A DNA stretch of 64,000 bases from Burkholderiales bacterium 70-64 (GCA_001898645.1 MKUQ01000046.1:25509-89508), one strand, 5' to 3'; positions 37,605-48,263 are shown, numbered from the stretch's first letter. Translations and numbers: made by a program. Notes: generated by a model from the letters alone, not told the origin.

Positions 37605-39440
37605 TCAGCGCGTGATGGTGATCGCGCCCGTCGAGCCGTCGACGCGCACCCGCATGCCGGTCTTGATGATCTTCGTCGCGTGTCCGGTGCCGACCACCGC
37701 CGGCATCCCGTACTCGCGGCAGACGATCGCCGCGTGGCTCATCACGCCGCCCACGTCGGTCACGCAGGCGCCGATCTTGGCGAAGGCCGGTGCCCACGAG
37801 GGCGAGGTGGTCGGTGCCACCAGGATCTCGCCTTCCTGCAGGGTGCCGACCTCGCTCACCGTGCGGCACACGCGCGCCTTGCCCTCGACCACGCCCGGGC
37901 TGCCGGCGAAGCCCTTGAGCTCGGTGATGCTGTCGGGGTCGCTGACCTCCTGCACCGAGGCCCAGTCGGCGAGCGACTTGTTGGTCACGCCCCACAGCAC
38001 GATGGTGAACGGCTCCTGGATCACCTCGGGTGCCGTGCCGATGGCCGGCGGCGCGTTCCATTCCTTGAATTTCTGCATCACGCCCTTGCGCCAGCCGATC
38101 TCCTTGGGCCAGGTGGCGGTGCCGCGCGGGGTGACCCCGGTGGCCCAGGCGGTGACGATGTCCCACAGCGCCGTCTTGATCTCGTCGCGGCGCATCAGCC
38201 AGACGTCCTCGATGTCCTCGATGACGCCGTGCTCCTTCATGATCGCGGCGACCTCGCGCATCTTGTTCCAGAACACCGAGTGGAACCAGTGCTCGACATA
38301 GAACAGGTGGTTCTCGACGTAGGGGAACACGGTCTTGGCGCAGCCGAGCAGCTCGTCGAACTGCTTGCGGTCCTCCTCCTTCTCGATCAGGTCGCGGTAC
38401 TCGGCCGTGATGCGGTCGCGCTCGGCGCGCACCTTCTCGGTGGGGCGGTCGATGCTCTGGCCCTTGCGCAGCTTGCCGATGTAGGTGGCGATGCCCGACA
38501 GCGGCACGTTCATCTGGTCGTTCCACGAGCGGTCGTGGTGGAACCAGCCGGTGCCGGTGGAGACGTTGAACCACGGCTCGCGCGCCAGGTCGAGCGACTT
38601 CAGCCACTCCACGCCGGCGGGCAGCTTCTTGAGCGCCGCCTCCACGTCGGCCCACTCGGGGCTGAAGGTCACCGCCTCGTCCACGCCCAGCTCGATCGCG
38701 CGGCGCGCGAGCTTCTTCAGCTCTTCGTCGGGCTGGTACATCATCACGTCGATGCCCGAGATCATCTGCGTGACGCGCTGGGTCGGGATGCTCGGGAACA
38801 GCTTCTGGACGAAATCGAGGAAGAACACGTAGGCGGCGTACCCGAGGTTGAGGAACTCGAAGTGGTACTGCCAGCACTTGATGCCCAGGTTGATCAGGTC
38901 GTCGTAGTTCTTGAGCAGGTGATAGCCGTTGGACTCGCCGATGGCATCGGTCACCACCGAGATGTCCTCCATCTCGGCCAGGCGCGGGATCTTCAGCGCC
39001 TCGAGCTCGCGGATGGTGGCCTCCATCTTCACCTTCCATCTCGCCTCGAGCTCGTCCCAGTTCTTGTAGTAGTAGCCGGCGCGCTCCATGAAGTTCGGCA
39101 CCCGCCTGCCGATCTCCTCCGGGTCCTTCACCGGCACCGGCGAGACATAGACGTAGCCGTTGATGATCCGGTGATCGACCCCGCGCACCGGCGGCACCAT
39201 GAAGATGCGGTTGTTGAACTGCGACAGCGCCAGGTACCAGGCCTCGTCCCAGATCGTGTCGAACGGATACAGGGGCTCCGGATAATGCAGGCCGTCGTAG
39301 AACCAGAAGGTGTCCTTCTCGTACTGATTGCGTGCGGCGTCGTCGGTGACGAACTGGTACTGGTACGGATACATCCGCTCCCAGCCTTCGGTGCCCGGTA
39401 TCGTTTTCGCCTTGACGTCGTGCGGCACTGGAAATTTCAT
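37605..39440 (-). CDS. ppsA: phenylphosphate synthase alpha (PpsA)-like, PEP-utilising swivelling-His protein
   Basis: The 611-residue protein has a long N-terminal region of a type seen in phenylphosphate synthase (YQYQFVTDDAARNQYEKDTF). The C-terminal PEP-utilisers mobile domain has the phospho-histidine motif TDVGGVMSHAAIVCREYG. With the ATG at 39440, that histidine is residue 569, the number I recall for the catalytic His of the Thauera aromatica subunit. The protein should carry phosphate from ATP-charged His to phenol or a related phenolic. It is the first gene of the operon behind a sigma-54 promoter. A TTG at 39476 could extend it by 12 residues. Confidence 0.88.
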   Translation of the reverse strand: MKFPVPHDVKAKTIPGTEGWERMYPYQYQFVTDDAARNQYEKDTFWFYDGLHYPEPLYPFDTIWDEAWYLALSQFNNRIFMVPPVRGVDHRIINGYVYVSPVPVKDPEEIGRRVPNFMERAGYYYKNWDELEARWKVKMEATIRELEALKIPRLAEMEDISVVTDAIGESNGYHLLKNYDDLINLGIKCWQYHFEFLNLGYAAYVFFLDFVQKLFPSIPTQRVTQMISGIDVMMYQPDEELKKLARRAIELGVDEAVTFSPEWADVEAALKKLPAGVEWLKSLDLAREPWFNVSTGTGWFHHDRSWNDQMNVPLSGIATYIGKLRKGQSIDRPTEKVRAERDRITAEYRDLIEKEEDRKQFDELLGCAKTVFPYVENHLFYVEHWFHSVFWNKMREVAAIMKEHGVIEDIEDVWLMRRDEIKTALWDIVTAWATGVTPRGTATWPKEIGWRKGVMQKFKEWNAPPAIGTAPEVIQEPFTIVLWGVTNKSLADWASVQEVSDPDSITELKGFAGSPGVVEGKARVCRTVSEVGTLQEGEILVAPTTSPSWAPAFAKIGACVTDVGGVMSHAAIVCREYGMPAVVGTGHATKIIKTGMRVRVDGSTGAITITR

Positions 39441-39520
39441 CGCTTGCCCGCTCCCCTGATCGATGGATGTCTGCAACCGGCCCGGACGTTCTTCGCGACC
39501 GGCGCTCGTGTCCTATGCAA

Positions 39521-39536
39521 TGCAACGGGCGTGCCA
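39521..39536 (-). promoter_or_regulatory. sigma-54 -24/-12 promoter of the pps/UbiD operon
   Basis: On the minus strand the sequence reads TGGCACGCCCGTTGCA, a full match to the consensus TGGCAC-N5-TTGCW. The predicted transcription start is near 39510, about 70 nt before the ppsA ATG. The divergent gene encodes a sigma-54 activator, and its presumed sites lie about 165-220 nt upstream. Confidence 0.88.
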
Positions 39537-39699
39537 CCCGCTCATTGCGCACAGCAGCATCGACGCCTTCGCCGCCGCGCCCGCAAGGCGCGATACCCGC
39601 GCCGGACAAGGCTCGCGAGCGATTACGGCGTACTCCTCGCGCGGCCGCGCCGGCTCGGCGCGCCTGCGCCCGGCGGCTGCGGAGGGCGCCGGACAACCG

Positions 39700-39756
39700 T
39701 TGATCCTTTGGTCAAAACCGCGGCGCGCCGGCCGCTCGAATTGATCATTTGATCAA
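39700..39756. promoter_or_regulatory. paired upstream activating sites for a DmpR/XylR-type activator
   Basis: TTGATCATTTGATCAA at 39741-39756 is an inverted repeat with 7-bp arms. TTGATCCTTTGGTCAA at 39700-39715 is a degenerate copy. Their centres are 41 bp apart, about four helical turns, so both face the same side. The sequence is within a base of the XylR/DmpR site TTGATCAATTGATCAA as I recall it. A third, shorter TTGAT-N4-ATCAA lies at 39829-39842, close to the regulator gene, and might serve autoregulation. Confidence 0.82.
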
Positions 39757-39902
39757 CGGTCGCCGCAGCGGCGGCCGACGGTCGATGCGCCGCCCGCCGC
39801 GAACGCGCGACGCATCGCCGACGATTGGTTGATGCCGATCAAGGCGAGCGCCGATCGCGGCGCCTAGAAGTGAATCCTTTACGGCGAGCGGACGACGAGG
39901 CG

Positions 39903-41648
<1,746 letters not shown>

Positions 41649-41686
41649 ACATCACGATCGCCCCCGCGTGAACAGGCCCTGATCCG

Positions 41687-42145
41687 ATGCCGCCGGCGCT
41701 GCGCGAACGCGTCCTCGACTACCTGCGCGGGCATAGCGTGATGACCCTTGCCACGCAGGGCGAGGACGGTCCCTGGGCGGCAGCGGTGTTCTATGCCAGC
41801 GGCGACGACTTCACGCTGTACTTCCTCTCGGCGCCCGGCAGCCTGCACGCGACGCAGCTGGCGCGCAGCCCCCGCGTCGCCGCGACCATCCAGGAAGACC
41901 AGAGCGACTGGGCGCGGATCAAGGGCGTGCAGCTCGCCGGCCTGGCCGGCGAGATCACCGGCGAGGAGGCCCGCCACGCGCAGCGCCTGTACGGCGCCAA
42001 ATATCCCTTCATCGGCGGCGCGACACGGGTCCCGCAGGCGATCGCCGCGGCGCTGGCCCGCATACGCTGGTACAGGGTCGTGCCCGACAGCCTCTACTTC
42101 GTCGACAACTCGGTGGCGTTCGGCCACCGCGACCGGATCTTGTGA
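41687..42145 (+). CDS. pyridoxamine 5'-phosphate oxidase-like FMN-binding split-barrel protein
   Basis: The 152-residue protein resembles the YhbP/PNPOx-like split-barrel group: VMTLATQGEDGPWAAAVFYAS near the start, and RIKGVQLAGLAGEITGEE in the middle. These bind FMN, F420 or heme. The substrate is unknown and true PNPOx activity is unlikely. It lies 38 nt downstream of the sigma-54 regulator gene on the same strand and converges with the slipin gene. A link to the aromatic pathway is possible but not shown. Confidence 0.78.
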   Translation: MPPALRERVLDYLRGHSVMTLATQGEDGPWAAAVFYASGDDFTLYFLSAPGSLHATQLARSPRVAATIQEDQSDWARIKGVQLAGLAGEITGEEARHAQRLYGAKYPFIGGATRVPQAIAAALARIRWYRVVPDSLYFVDNSVAFGHRDRIL

Positions 42146-42157
42146 GCGGAGGCGCCG

Positions 42158-42934
42158 TCATGCGTCGCGGTCCGGCGCCCGGGCTGCCTGCAGGCCGGCC
42201 AGCAGCTGGCCGAACTCGATCGGGAACGGGAAGACGATGGTCGAGCTGCCCTGCCCGCCGATCGCATTGAGCGTGTGCAGGTAGCGCAGCTGCATCGACT
42301 CCGGGCGGCTGGCGAGGATCTCGGCGGCATCGCGCAGCTTGCGCGCCGCCTGCTCCTCGCCCTCGGCGCTGATCACCTTGGCGCGGCGCTCGCGCTCGGC
42401 CTCGGCCTGGCGCGCGATCACGCGGATCATGCTCTCGTCGAGGTCGACGCGCTTGATCTCGACGATCGACACCTTGATCCCCCAGCCGTCGGTCTGGGCA
42501 TCGAGGATCTCCTGGATCGCGTTGTTCAGGCGATCGCGCTCCGAGAGCATCTCGTCCAGCTCGTGCTTGCCGAGCACCGAGCGCAGCGTGGTCTGGGCCA
42601 GCTCGCTGGTGGCCTGGCGGAAGTTCTCCACCTGGATCACCGACTTCTCGGCATCGACCACGTGGAAGTAGATCACCGCGTTGACCTTCACCGAGACGTT
42701 GTCGCGCGAGATCACGTCCTGCGTGGGCACATCCAGCACCAGCGTGCGCAGGTCGACCCGCACCATCTGCTGCACGTAGGGAATCAGCAGGATCAGCCCC
42801 GGCCCCTTCACGCCGGTGAAGCGCCCGAGCGTGAACACCACGCCGCGCTCGTACTCGCGCAGGATGCGGATCGCGGTGGCCACCAGGGCCGCGGCGATCA
42901 CGACGATCGGCAGATAGAACACCAGGTCGAACAT
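42158..42934 (-). CDS. slipin / stomatin-like SPFH (Band 7) protein
   Basis: The 258-residue protein has an N-terminal membrane segment (residues about 3-22), then the prohibitin-homology domain ([41 protein letters not shown]) and a helical, Glu/Arg-rich C-terminal part ([18 protein letters not shown]). Slipins form ring-like oligomers in membrane microdomains and are the partners of NfeD proteins. The nfeD-like gene lies 17 nt upstream. The start ATG at 42934 is chosen because the longer frame upstream only shadows that gene. Confidence 0.92.
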   Translation of the reverse strand: MFDLVFYLPIVVIAAALVATAIRILREYERGVVFTLGRFTGVKGPGLILLIPYVQQMVRVDLRTLVLDVPTQDVISRDNVSVKVNAVIYFHVVDAEKSVIQVENFRQATSELAQTTLRSVLGKHELDEMLSERDRLNNAIQEILDAQTDGWGIKVSIVEIKRVDLDESMIRVIARQAEAERERRAKVISAEGEEQAARKLRDAAEILASRPESMQLRYLHTLNAIGGQGSSTIVFPFPIEFGQLLAGLQAARAPDRDA

Positions 42935-42951
42935 CGTCTCGCCCTCCTCGT

Positions 42952-44430
42952 TCACGCGCCTTCGGCGGGCTCGCGGCGCACCTCGAGCACCAACCCGCGG
43001 CGCGCCGTCACCCGCACCCGCTCGCCGGGCGCCAGCGGGGCCGCGGATTCGGCCTGCCAGCGCTCGCCGAGCACCAGCACCCGGCCCTGGCCGCCCGCCC
43101 AGTCGAGCACTGTGCCAGCCTGCCCGATGATCGCTTCCTGGCCGGCCACGACCGGGCGGCGGCGCGAGCGCCAGGCCAGCCGCAGCACCAGCAGCGAGAA
43201 CCCGAGGCTCGCCGCCACCACTCCGCCGATCACCGACCACGACACCGCGAACCCTGGCGCCTCGGTGTCCACCAGGATGGTCGCCCCGAGGATGAACGAG
43301 ATCGCCCCGCCGATGCCCAGCACGCCGGCCGAGGGCGTGAACGCCTCGCCGAGCATCAGGGCCAGGCCGAGCACGATCAGCGCCAGCCCGGCGTAGTTCA
43401 CCGGCAGCACGGAGAGCGCGTACAGGCCGACCAGCAGGCAGATCGCGCCGATCGTGCCGGGATAGAAGGAGCCCGGGTGGATGAACTCGAAGATCAGGCC
43501 GTAGAAGCCGATGGTCAGCAGGATCAGCGCCAGGCTCGGGTTGGTGATGGTCGCCAGCAGGCGGGTGCGCCAGTCGGGCTCGGCCGTCTGCACGGTGAGG
43601 CCGCGCGTCTCGAGGGTGACCTGGTGCCCGCTCACGTCGACCACCCTGCCCTGCGCCTGCGCGAGCAGGTCGGGGAGGTCGCGCGCGACGAAGTCGATCA
43701 CCTCGCGCGCCTTCGCCTCCTCGGCCGAGAGGCTGGCAGCCGTGCGCACCGCCGACTCGGCCCACTCGGCATTGCGCCCGCGCAGCTGCGCCAGCGAACG
43801 GATGTAGGCCACCGCGTCGTTGATCGCCTTGCTCTCCTCGGTGGAAGCGGGGCGCTGCGGCGGTGCGGCGCCATCGTCCTTCGCGCCGCCCTTTCCCGAT
43901 GCGCCCCCGGACGCTCCGTCCTTGCTCGCGCCGCTGCCGCCCGCGCCTTCGCCCGGCGCACGGTCGCGATCGCCGCCGCCGCCGGGCAGGGGCAGCCCAC
44001 CGCCGCCGATCGATATCGGCGTGGCCGCGCCGAGGTTGGTGCCGGGCGCCATGGCCGCGACGTGGCAGGCGTAGAGGATGTAGGTGCCGGCGCTGGCCGC
44101 CCGCGCGCCGCTGGGCGCGACGAAGCCGAGCACCGGGACCGGCGAGGCGAGGATGGCGCGCACGATCGCGCGCATGGAGGTATCGAGCCCGCCCGGGGTG
44201 TCGATGCGCAGTACCACCGCTGCATTGCCGCGCGCGGCGGCACGCGCGATGCCGCGCACGACGTAATCGGCGCCGGCCGGGCCGATGGCGCCGTCGATGT
44301 CCAGCACGAGCGCCGTGCCCGACGCCGGGTCCGCACCGTGCCCGACCACGGTGATCGCCGATCCGACGGCCAGCAGCGCGAGCCAGACCACGGCTCGCAA
44401 CCGCCTGCCGAGATTCCGGAGCAAGCTCAT
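42952..44430 (-). CDS. NfeD-family membrane protein with ClpP-class serine protease domain
   Basis: The 492-residue protein has a signal-like helix (8-30) and a ClpP/crotonase-fold protease domain with [18 protein letters not shown] and the catalytic serine in [12 protein letters not shown]. About four transmembrane helices follow, and a C-terminal OB-fold NfeD domain ([20 protein letters not shown]). A Gly/Lys/Ser-rich insert of about 40 residues interrupts the protease domain near residues 150-190. The protease cleaves stomatin-like partners in archaeal homologues. The pair with slipin is conserved. The start at 44430 is the first ATG before the signal helix. Confidence 0.92.
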   Translation of the reverse strand: MSLLRNLGRRLRAVVWLALLAVGSAITVVGHGADPASGTALVLDIDGAIGPAGADYVVRGIARAAARGNAAVVLRIDTPGGLDTSMRAIVRAILASPVPVLGFVAPSGARAASAGTYILYACHVAAMAPGTNLGAATPISIGGGGLPLPGGGGDRDRAPGEGAGGSGASKDGASGGASGKGGAKDDGAAPPQRPASTEESKAINDAVAYIRSLAQLRGRNAEWAESAVRTAASLSAEEAKAREVIDFVARDLPDLLAQAQGRVVDVSGHQVTLETRGLTVQTAEPDWRTRLLATITNPSLALILLTIGFYGLIFEFIHPGSFYPGTIGAICLLVGLYALSVLPVNYAGLALIVLGLALMLGEAFTPSAGVLGIGGAISFILGATILVDTEAPGFAVSWSVIGGVVAASLGFSLLVLRLAWRSRRRPVVAGQEAIIGQAGTVLDWAGGQGRVLVLGERWQAESAAPLAPGERVRVTARRGLVLEVRREPAEGA

Positions 44431-44544
44431 TGCGGCCCTCGTCGTTGCCACCGGTCCATCATACAGGCGCGAAGCGGCTACGCGCCGATGCCCCCTTCGC
44501 CAGGGCTGCCCCAAGGCGCGGAAAGCCGCCGGCGTGCGGGCGCA

Positions 44545-44572
44545 CTGGTTATATATCGATGTATATTACGAT
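44545..44572 (+). promoter_or_regulatory. ModE operator upstream of modA
   Basis: GGTTATATA-TCGATG-TATATTACG at 44547-44570 (arms run from 44545 to 44572) matches the ModE palindrome (CGTTATATA-N6-TATATAACG) with few changes. It lies 21 nt before the modA start. A ModE gene closes the same operon, so molybdate-dependent autoregulation is expected. Confidence 0.85.
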
Positions 44573-44592
44573 TTTTTCGACCGGGATCGACC

Positions 44593-45348
44593 ATGCGCCG
44601 CCTATCCGCCCGTTTGTTCGCATCATTGCTGTTCGTGCTGGCCGGCATTGCGCCGGCCCATGCCGAAGACCTGATCGTCTCGGCAGCCGCCAGCCTCACC
44701 GACGCCTTCAAGGAGATCGCCACCGGGTTCGAGGCCGCCCACGCCGGAGCCAAGATCCAGTTCAACTTCGCGGCCTCGGGAACGCTGCTGCAGCAGATCG
44801 CCAAGGGCGCACCGGTCGACGTCTTCGCCTCGGCCGACCTGGCTACCATGGACCGGGCGCAGTCCCAGGGGCTGATCGTGGTGGCGGAGCGCCGCAACTT
44901 CGCCGCCAACACGCTGGTGCTGATCGTGCCGAAGGGCTCGGCCAGGCCCGCGGCGATCGGCGACCTCGCGCAGCCGGCCTACAAGCGCGTCGCGGTCGGC
45001 AATCCGGCCAGCGTGCCGGTGGGCCGCTACACCCAGGCGGCGCTCACCAAGGCCGGCCTGTGGGGCCCGCTCGAGCCGAAGCTGATCAACGCGCAGAGCG
45101 TGCGCCAGGTGCTCGACTACGTGGCGCGCTCCGAGGTCGAGGCGGGCTTCGTCTACTCCACGGACGCCGCGATCATGAAGGACAAGGTCGATGTGGTCCT
45201 CACGGTGCCGCTGGAGGAGCCGGTGACGTACCCGATCGCCCCGATCGCCGCCTCGACGCACTCGGCCATGGCCAAGGCCTTCGTCGACTGGGTCAGCGGC
45301 GCGCAGGCGCAGGCAGTGCTCGCCCGCTACGGGTTCTCCAAGCCCTGA
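44593..45348 (+). CDS. modA: molybdate ABC transporter substrate-binding protein
   Basis: The 251-residue periplasmic protein has a signal peptide (MRRLSARLFASLLFVLAGIA, cleaved at AHAED) and the ModA motifs VSAAASLTDAFKEIA, NFAASGTLLQQIAKGAPVDV and SVPVGRYTQAAL. It captures molybdate for ModB/ModC. The operator for ModE is just upstream. It is the first gene of modABC-modE. Confidence 0.95.
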   Translation: MRRLSARLFASLLFVLAGIAPAHAEDLIVSAAASLTDAFKEIATGFEAAHAGAKIQFNFAASGTLLQQIAKGAPVDVFASADLATMDRAQSQGLIVVAERRNFAANTLVLIVPKGSARPAAIGDLAQPAYKRVAVGNPASVPVGRYTQAALTKAGLWGPLEPKLINAQSVRQVLDYVARSEVEAGFVYSTDAAIMKDKVDVVLTVPLEEPVTYPIAPIAASTHSAMAKAFVDWVSGAQAQAVLARYGFSKP

Positions 45349-45355
45349 AACACCC

Positions 45356-46024
45356 GTGGAGCACGCGTGGATCCCGCTCAGCCTGTCGCTGAAGGTCGCC
45401 GGATGGGCCACCCTGCTCGACCTGCTCCTGGGCATCGCCATCGGCTTCGCGCTGGCGCGGCTGAAATTCCCCGGCCGCGACCTGATCGACGCGATGCTGA
45501 CCCTGCCGATGGTGATGCCCCCCACGGTGCTCGGCTACTACCTACTGGTCCTCATCGGCCGCAAGGGGCCGATCGGCGCATGGCTCTACGAGCACTTCGG
45601 CATCCAGCTGATCTTCACGCTGACCGGCGCGATCATCGCCGCCACCATCGTCGCCTTTCCGCTGGTCTTCAAGTCGGCGCGCACGGCGTTCGAGTCGGTC
45701 GATCCGCAGCTCGAGAAGGCCGCGCGCGTGCTCGGCAGCTCGGAGCTGGCGGTGTTCTTCCGGGTCACCCTGCCGCTGGCCTGGCGCGGCATCCTGGCCG
45801 GCGTGCTGCTGGCCTTCGCGCGCGCGCTGGGCGAGTTCGGCGCCACCCTCATGGTCGCGGGCAGCATCCCGGGGCGCACCCAGACCCTGTCGATCGCCGT
45901 CTACGAGGCCGTGCAGGCAGGCCAGGACGACACCGCCAACCTGCTGGTGATCATCGTCTCGATCACCTGCGTCGTGGTGCTGGTGACGGTCGGGCGGCTG
46001 TCGCCGCCGCGCACCGCCGGCTGA
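45356..46024 (+). CDS. modB: molybdate ABC transporter permease
   Basis: The 222-residue permease has five helices and the typical ModB stretches TLPMVMPPTVLGYYLLVLIG and FARALGEFGATLMVAGSIPG, the latter holding the EAA/coupling loop. The start is a GTG 8 nt after the modA stop. It forms the membrane channel with ModC. Confidence 0.94.
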   Translation: MEHAWIPLSLSLKVAGWATLLDLLLGIAIGFALARLKFPGRDLIDAMLTLPMVMPPTVLGYYLLVLIGRKGPIGAWLYEHFGIQLIFTLTGAIIAATIVAFPLVFKSARTAFESVDPQLEKAARVLGSSELAVFFRVTLPLAWRGILAGVLLAFARALGEFGATLMVAGSIPGRTQTLSIAVYEAVQAGQDDTANLLVIIVSITCVVVLVTVGRLSPPRTAG

Positions 46025-46037
46025 GGGCGCCCGCGCC

Positions 46038-46817
46038 GTGACTGCCTCTCCCATGGGCTCCTCGACGTCCGCACGCCCTTCCGGGGCAGAGGTCGCCGAT
46101 GCGACGCTGGCGGTCGACTTCGCCAAGTCGCTGCGCTCGCGCGACCGGCACTTCGAGCTGCAGGTGCGCTTCAGGACGGCGGCCGGCCGGCTGGTCATCC
46201 ACGGGCCGTCGGGCTCGGGCAAGAGCCTCACCCTGCAGGCCATCGCCGGCCTGCTGCGGCCGGACAGCGGATGCATCACGCTGGCCGGGCGGTGCCTGTT
46301 CGACAGCGCCCGCGGCATCGACGTCAGCGCCCGCGAGCGCGAGGTGGGCTACCTGTTCCAGGACTACGCGCTGTTTCCGCACCTGACGGTGCGCCAGAAC
46401 GTCAACTTCGGGCTCACCCGGTCGCTGATCAACCCCCTGCCGTGGCGCCGCGAACCGCAGGCCGAGCACTGGCTGGCGGCGCTGGGCATCGGCGAGCTGG
46501 CCGGCCAGTACCCGGCACAGCTCTCGGGCGGCCAGCGCCAGCGCACCGCGCTGGCCAGGGCGCTGGTGCGCAAGCCGCGCGCCCTGCTGCTCGACGAGCC
46601 GTTCGCGGCCCTCGACCCCGACCTGCGCACGCGGCTGCGCGACGAGCTCGATGCGCTGCAGAAGCGTCTCGCCATTCCCATGGTGCTGGTCACGCACGAC
46701 CCGGCCGACGTCGAGCGCTTCGGTGACGACGTGATCGAGATCCGCCAGGGGCGCGTCACGCGCGACGGCGACCGCACCGGCGCCGCCGCCGGACACGCAG
46801 GGCTGGCGGCAGCCTGA
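46038..46817 (+). CDS. modC: molybdate ABC transporter ATP-binding protein
   Basis: The 259-residue ATPase has Walker A GPSGSGKSLTL, Q-loop LFQDYALFPHLT, signature LSGGQRQRTALARAL and Walker B LLLDEPFAALDP. It ends near residue 259, shorter than the ModC proteins of about 350 residues that carry a C-terminal molybdate-binding domain, so this is the shorter type. The GTG at 46038 or an ATG at 46053 may be the start. Confidence 0.9.
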   Translation: MTASPMGSSTSARPSGAEVADATLAVDFAKSLRSRDRHFELQVRFRTAAGRLVIHGPSGSGKSLTLQAIAGLLRPDSGCITLAGRCLFDSARGIDVSAREREVGYLFQDYALFPHLTVRQNVNFGLTRSLINPLPWRREPQAEHWLAALGIGELAGQYPAQLSGGQRQRTALARALVRKPRALLLDEPFAALDPDLRTRLRDELDALQKRLAIPMVLVTHDPADVERFGDDVIEIRQGRVTRDGDRTGAAAGHAGLAAA

Positions 46818-46873
46818 ATCCTGCCGTGAGACAATCCCCGTGCGGCGCTCCCCGCGCCGGCACAGGGATAGGC

Positions 46874-47680
46874 ATGACGCATCCGCTCGAGGTACGGGGC
46901 CTGTTGTGGCTCAGTGCCGGCGACCGCAACTTCGGCGGCCCCGGGCGCATCGCCCTGCTCGAAGCCATCCGTGACGAAGGCTCGATCACGCAGGCCGCGC
47001 GCAGGATCGGGCTCAGCTACAAGGCCGCCTGGGACGCCGTCGACACGATGAACAACCTGGCCGGCGAGCCGCTGGTCTCGCGCGTCACCGGCGGCAAGGG
47101 GGGTGGCTCCACGCGGCTGACCACGCGCGGCGAGCGCCTGATCGAGAACTTCCACGTGATCGAGACCGAGCACCGGCGCTTCCTCGACCTGCTGTCGAAG
47201 TACGCGCACGGCATGCCCGACGAGATCCAACTGCTCAGGAGGCTGAACCTCATGAAAACCAGTGCACGCAACCAGTTCGCCGGCAAGGTCGCTGCCGTGG
47301 AGCGCGGCGCGGTCAACGACGAGGTCGTGATCGAGATCGCCGGCGGCCAACGCATCGTCGCCGTCGTCACTCACGGCAGCGTCGAGAACCTCGGCCTGAA
47401 GGCGGGACGCGAGGCCTTCGCGCTGATCAAGGCGTCCTCGGTGATCCTGGCCGTCGATGCCGACAAGGCGAAGCTGTCCACGCGCAACCGCTTCACCGGC
47501 AAGGTGTCGCGCATCGAGCCCGGCGCGGTCAACAGCGAGGTGGTCATCGACCTGCCCGGCGGCGGCGCGATCGCGGCGATCATCACCAACGGAAGCGTGA
47601 AGAACCTCGAGCTGAAGGCCGGCAAGGCGGTCACCGCCCTGTTCAAGGCATCGAGCGTGATCGTCGGCACCGCCGACTAG
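46874..47680 (+). CDS. modE: ModE molybdate-responsive transcriptional regulator
   Basis: The 268-residue regulator has an N-terminal LysR-like winged helix (about 15-85; SITQAARRIGLSYKAAWDAV) and two C-terminal MOP domains in tandem (about 130-195 and 202-268; starting SARNQFAGKV and STRNRFTGKV) that bind molybdate. It represses modABC through the operator near 44558. In other bacteria it can also activate Mo-enzyme genes. The ATG at 46874 follows an AGGGATAGG ribosome-binding site. Confidence 0.95.
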   Translation: MTHPLEVRGLLWLSAGDRNFGGPGRIALLEAIRDEGSITQAARRIGLSYKAAWDAVDTMNNLAGEPLVSRVTGGKGGGSTRLTTRGERLIENFHVIETEHRRFLDLLSKYAHGMPDEIQLLRRLNLMKTSARNQFAGKVAAVERGAVNDEVVIEIAGGQRIVAVVTHGSVENLGLKAGREAFALIKASSVILAVDADKAKLSTRNRFTGKVSRIEPGAVNSEVVIDLPGGGAIAAIITNGSVKNLELKAGKAVTALFKASSVIVGTAD

Positions 47681-47712
47681 GGCCCACCCTACGATCGCCT
47701 CCGCACCCGCAA

Positions 47713-47733
47713 GCCGCACCCGCGTAGTGCGGC
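47713..47733. terminator. hairpin between convergent modE and the DnrO-like gene
   Basis: GCCGCAC (47713-47719) pairs with GTGCGGC (47727-47733) around a 7-nt loop. No T tract follows, so it is a candidate only. Confidence 0.35.
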
Positions 47734-47765
47734 GGCGGGGCGGCGCCGGCCCTCGCAGGCACTCT

Positions 47766-48263
47766 TCAGTGAGCGGCCTTCGGAGCCTTCCAGCCCGGAT
47801 GCTCGAAGTATTCTGCGTAGCGATCGAGCGCCTGCACCACCTTGACCACGCCGGCGCTGCGCCTGACGCCGGGCTTCTGTCCGCGCAACACCTCGTTGCC
47901 TGCGCCCAGGTCGGCGAGGATCACGTGCAGCGCTTCGTCGGCTTGCGGATCGAGCTTGCAGTGGCTCACGATGTAGCCCACCTGCGTCTCGATCCGCGCG
48001 CCGAGCGCATCGTACTGTGCGCTCGAGAGCTTGCCGCGATGGATGGCGGACAGATCCGCGTCGACCGCATCGCGGATCTTCGTCATGCCTTCGCGCAGCG
48101 CTTCGTCGGTCGCCCACTTCTTGCCCGCGTTCAGCTTCAGCGCGTGCGCCGCGCCATGCGGGTCGTGATCGTGCCCACCCGCCGCGTGCGCTGCCGACGA
48201 GAGGCCGCCGGCGGCCACCGCGAAGGCACCGGCCACGAGCGTTGCGAGGAATTTCCGGGTCAT
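47766..48263 (-). CDS. small periplasmic protein (DnrO-like)
   Basis: The 165-residue protein has a signal peptide (MTRKFLATLVAGAFAVAAGG, cleavage near AAHAAGG), a His/Asp cluster GGHDHDPHG just after cleavage, and the segment LKLNAGKKWATDEALREGM. That segment resembles proteins often annotated DnrO. The remainder is helical, with one cysteine in VSHCKLDPQADEALH. A metal-binding or four-helix role is plausible. No function is assigned. It stands alone after modE, convergent with it. Confidence 0.65.
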   Translation of the reverse strand: MTRKFLATLVAGAFAVAAGGLSSAAHAAGGHDHDPHGAAHALKLNAGKKWATDEALREGMTKIRDAVDADLSAIHRGKLSSAQYDALGARIETQVGYIVSHCKLDPQADEALHVILADLGAGNEVLRGQKPGVRRSAGVVKVVQALDRYAEYFEHPGWKAPKAAH

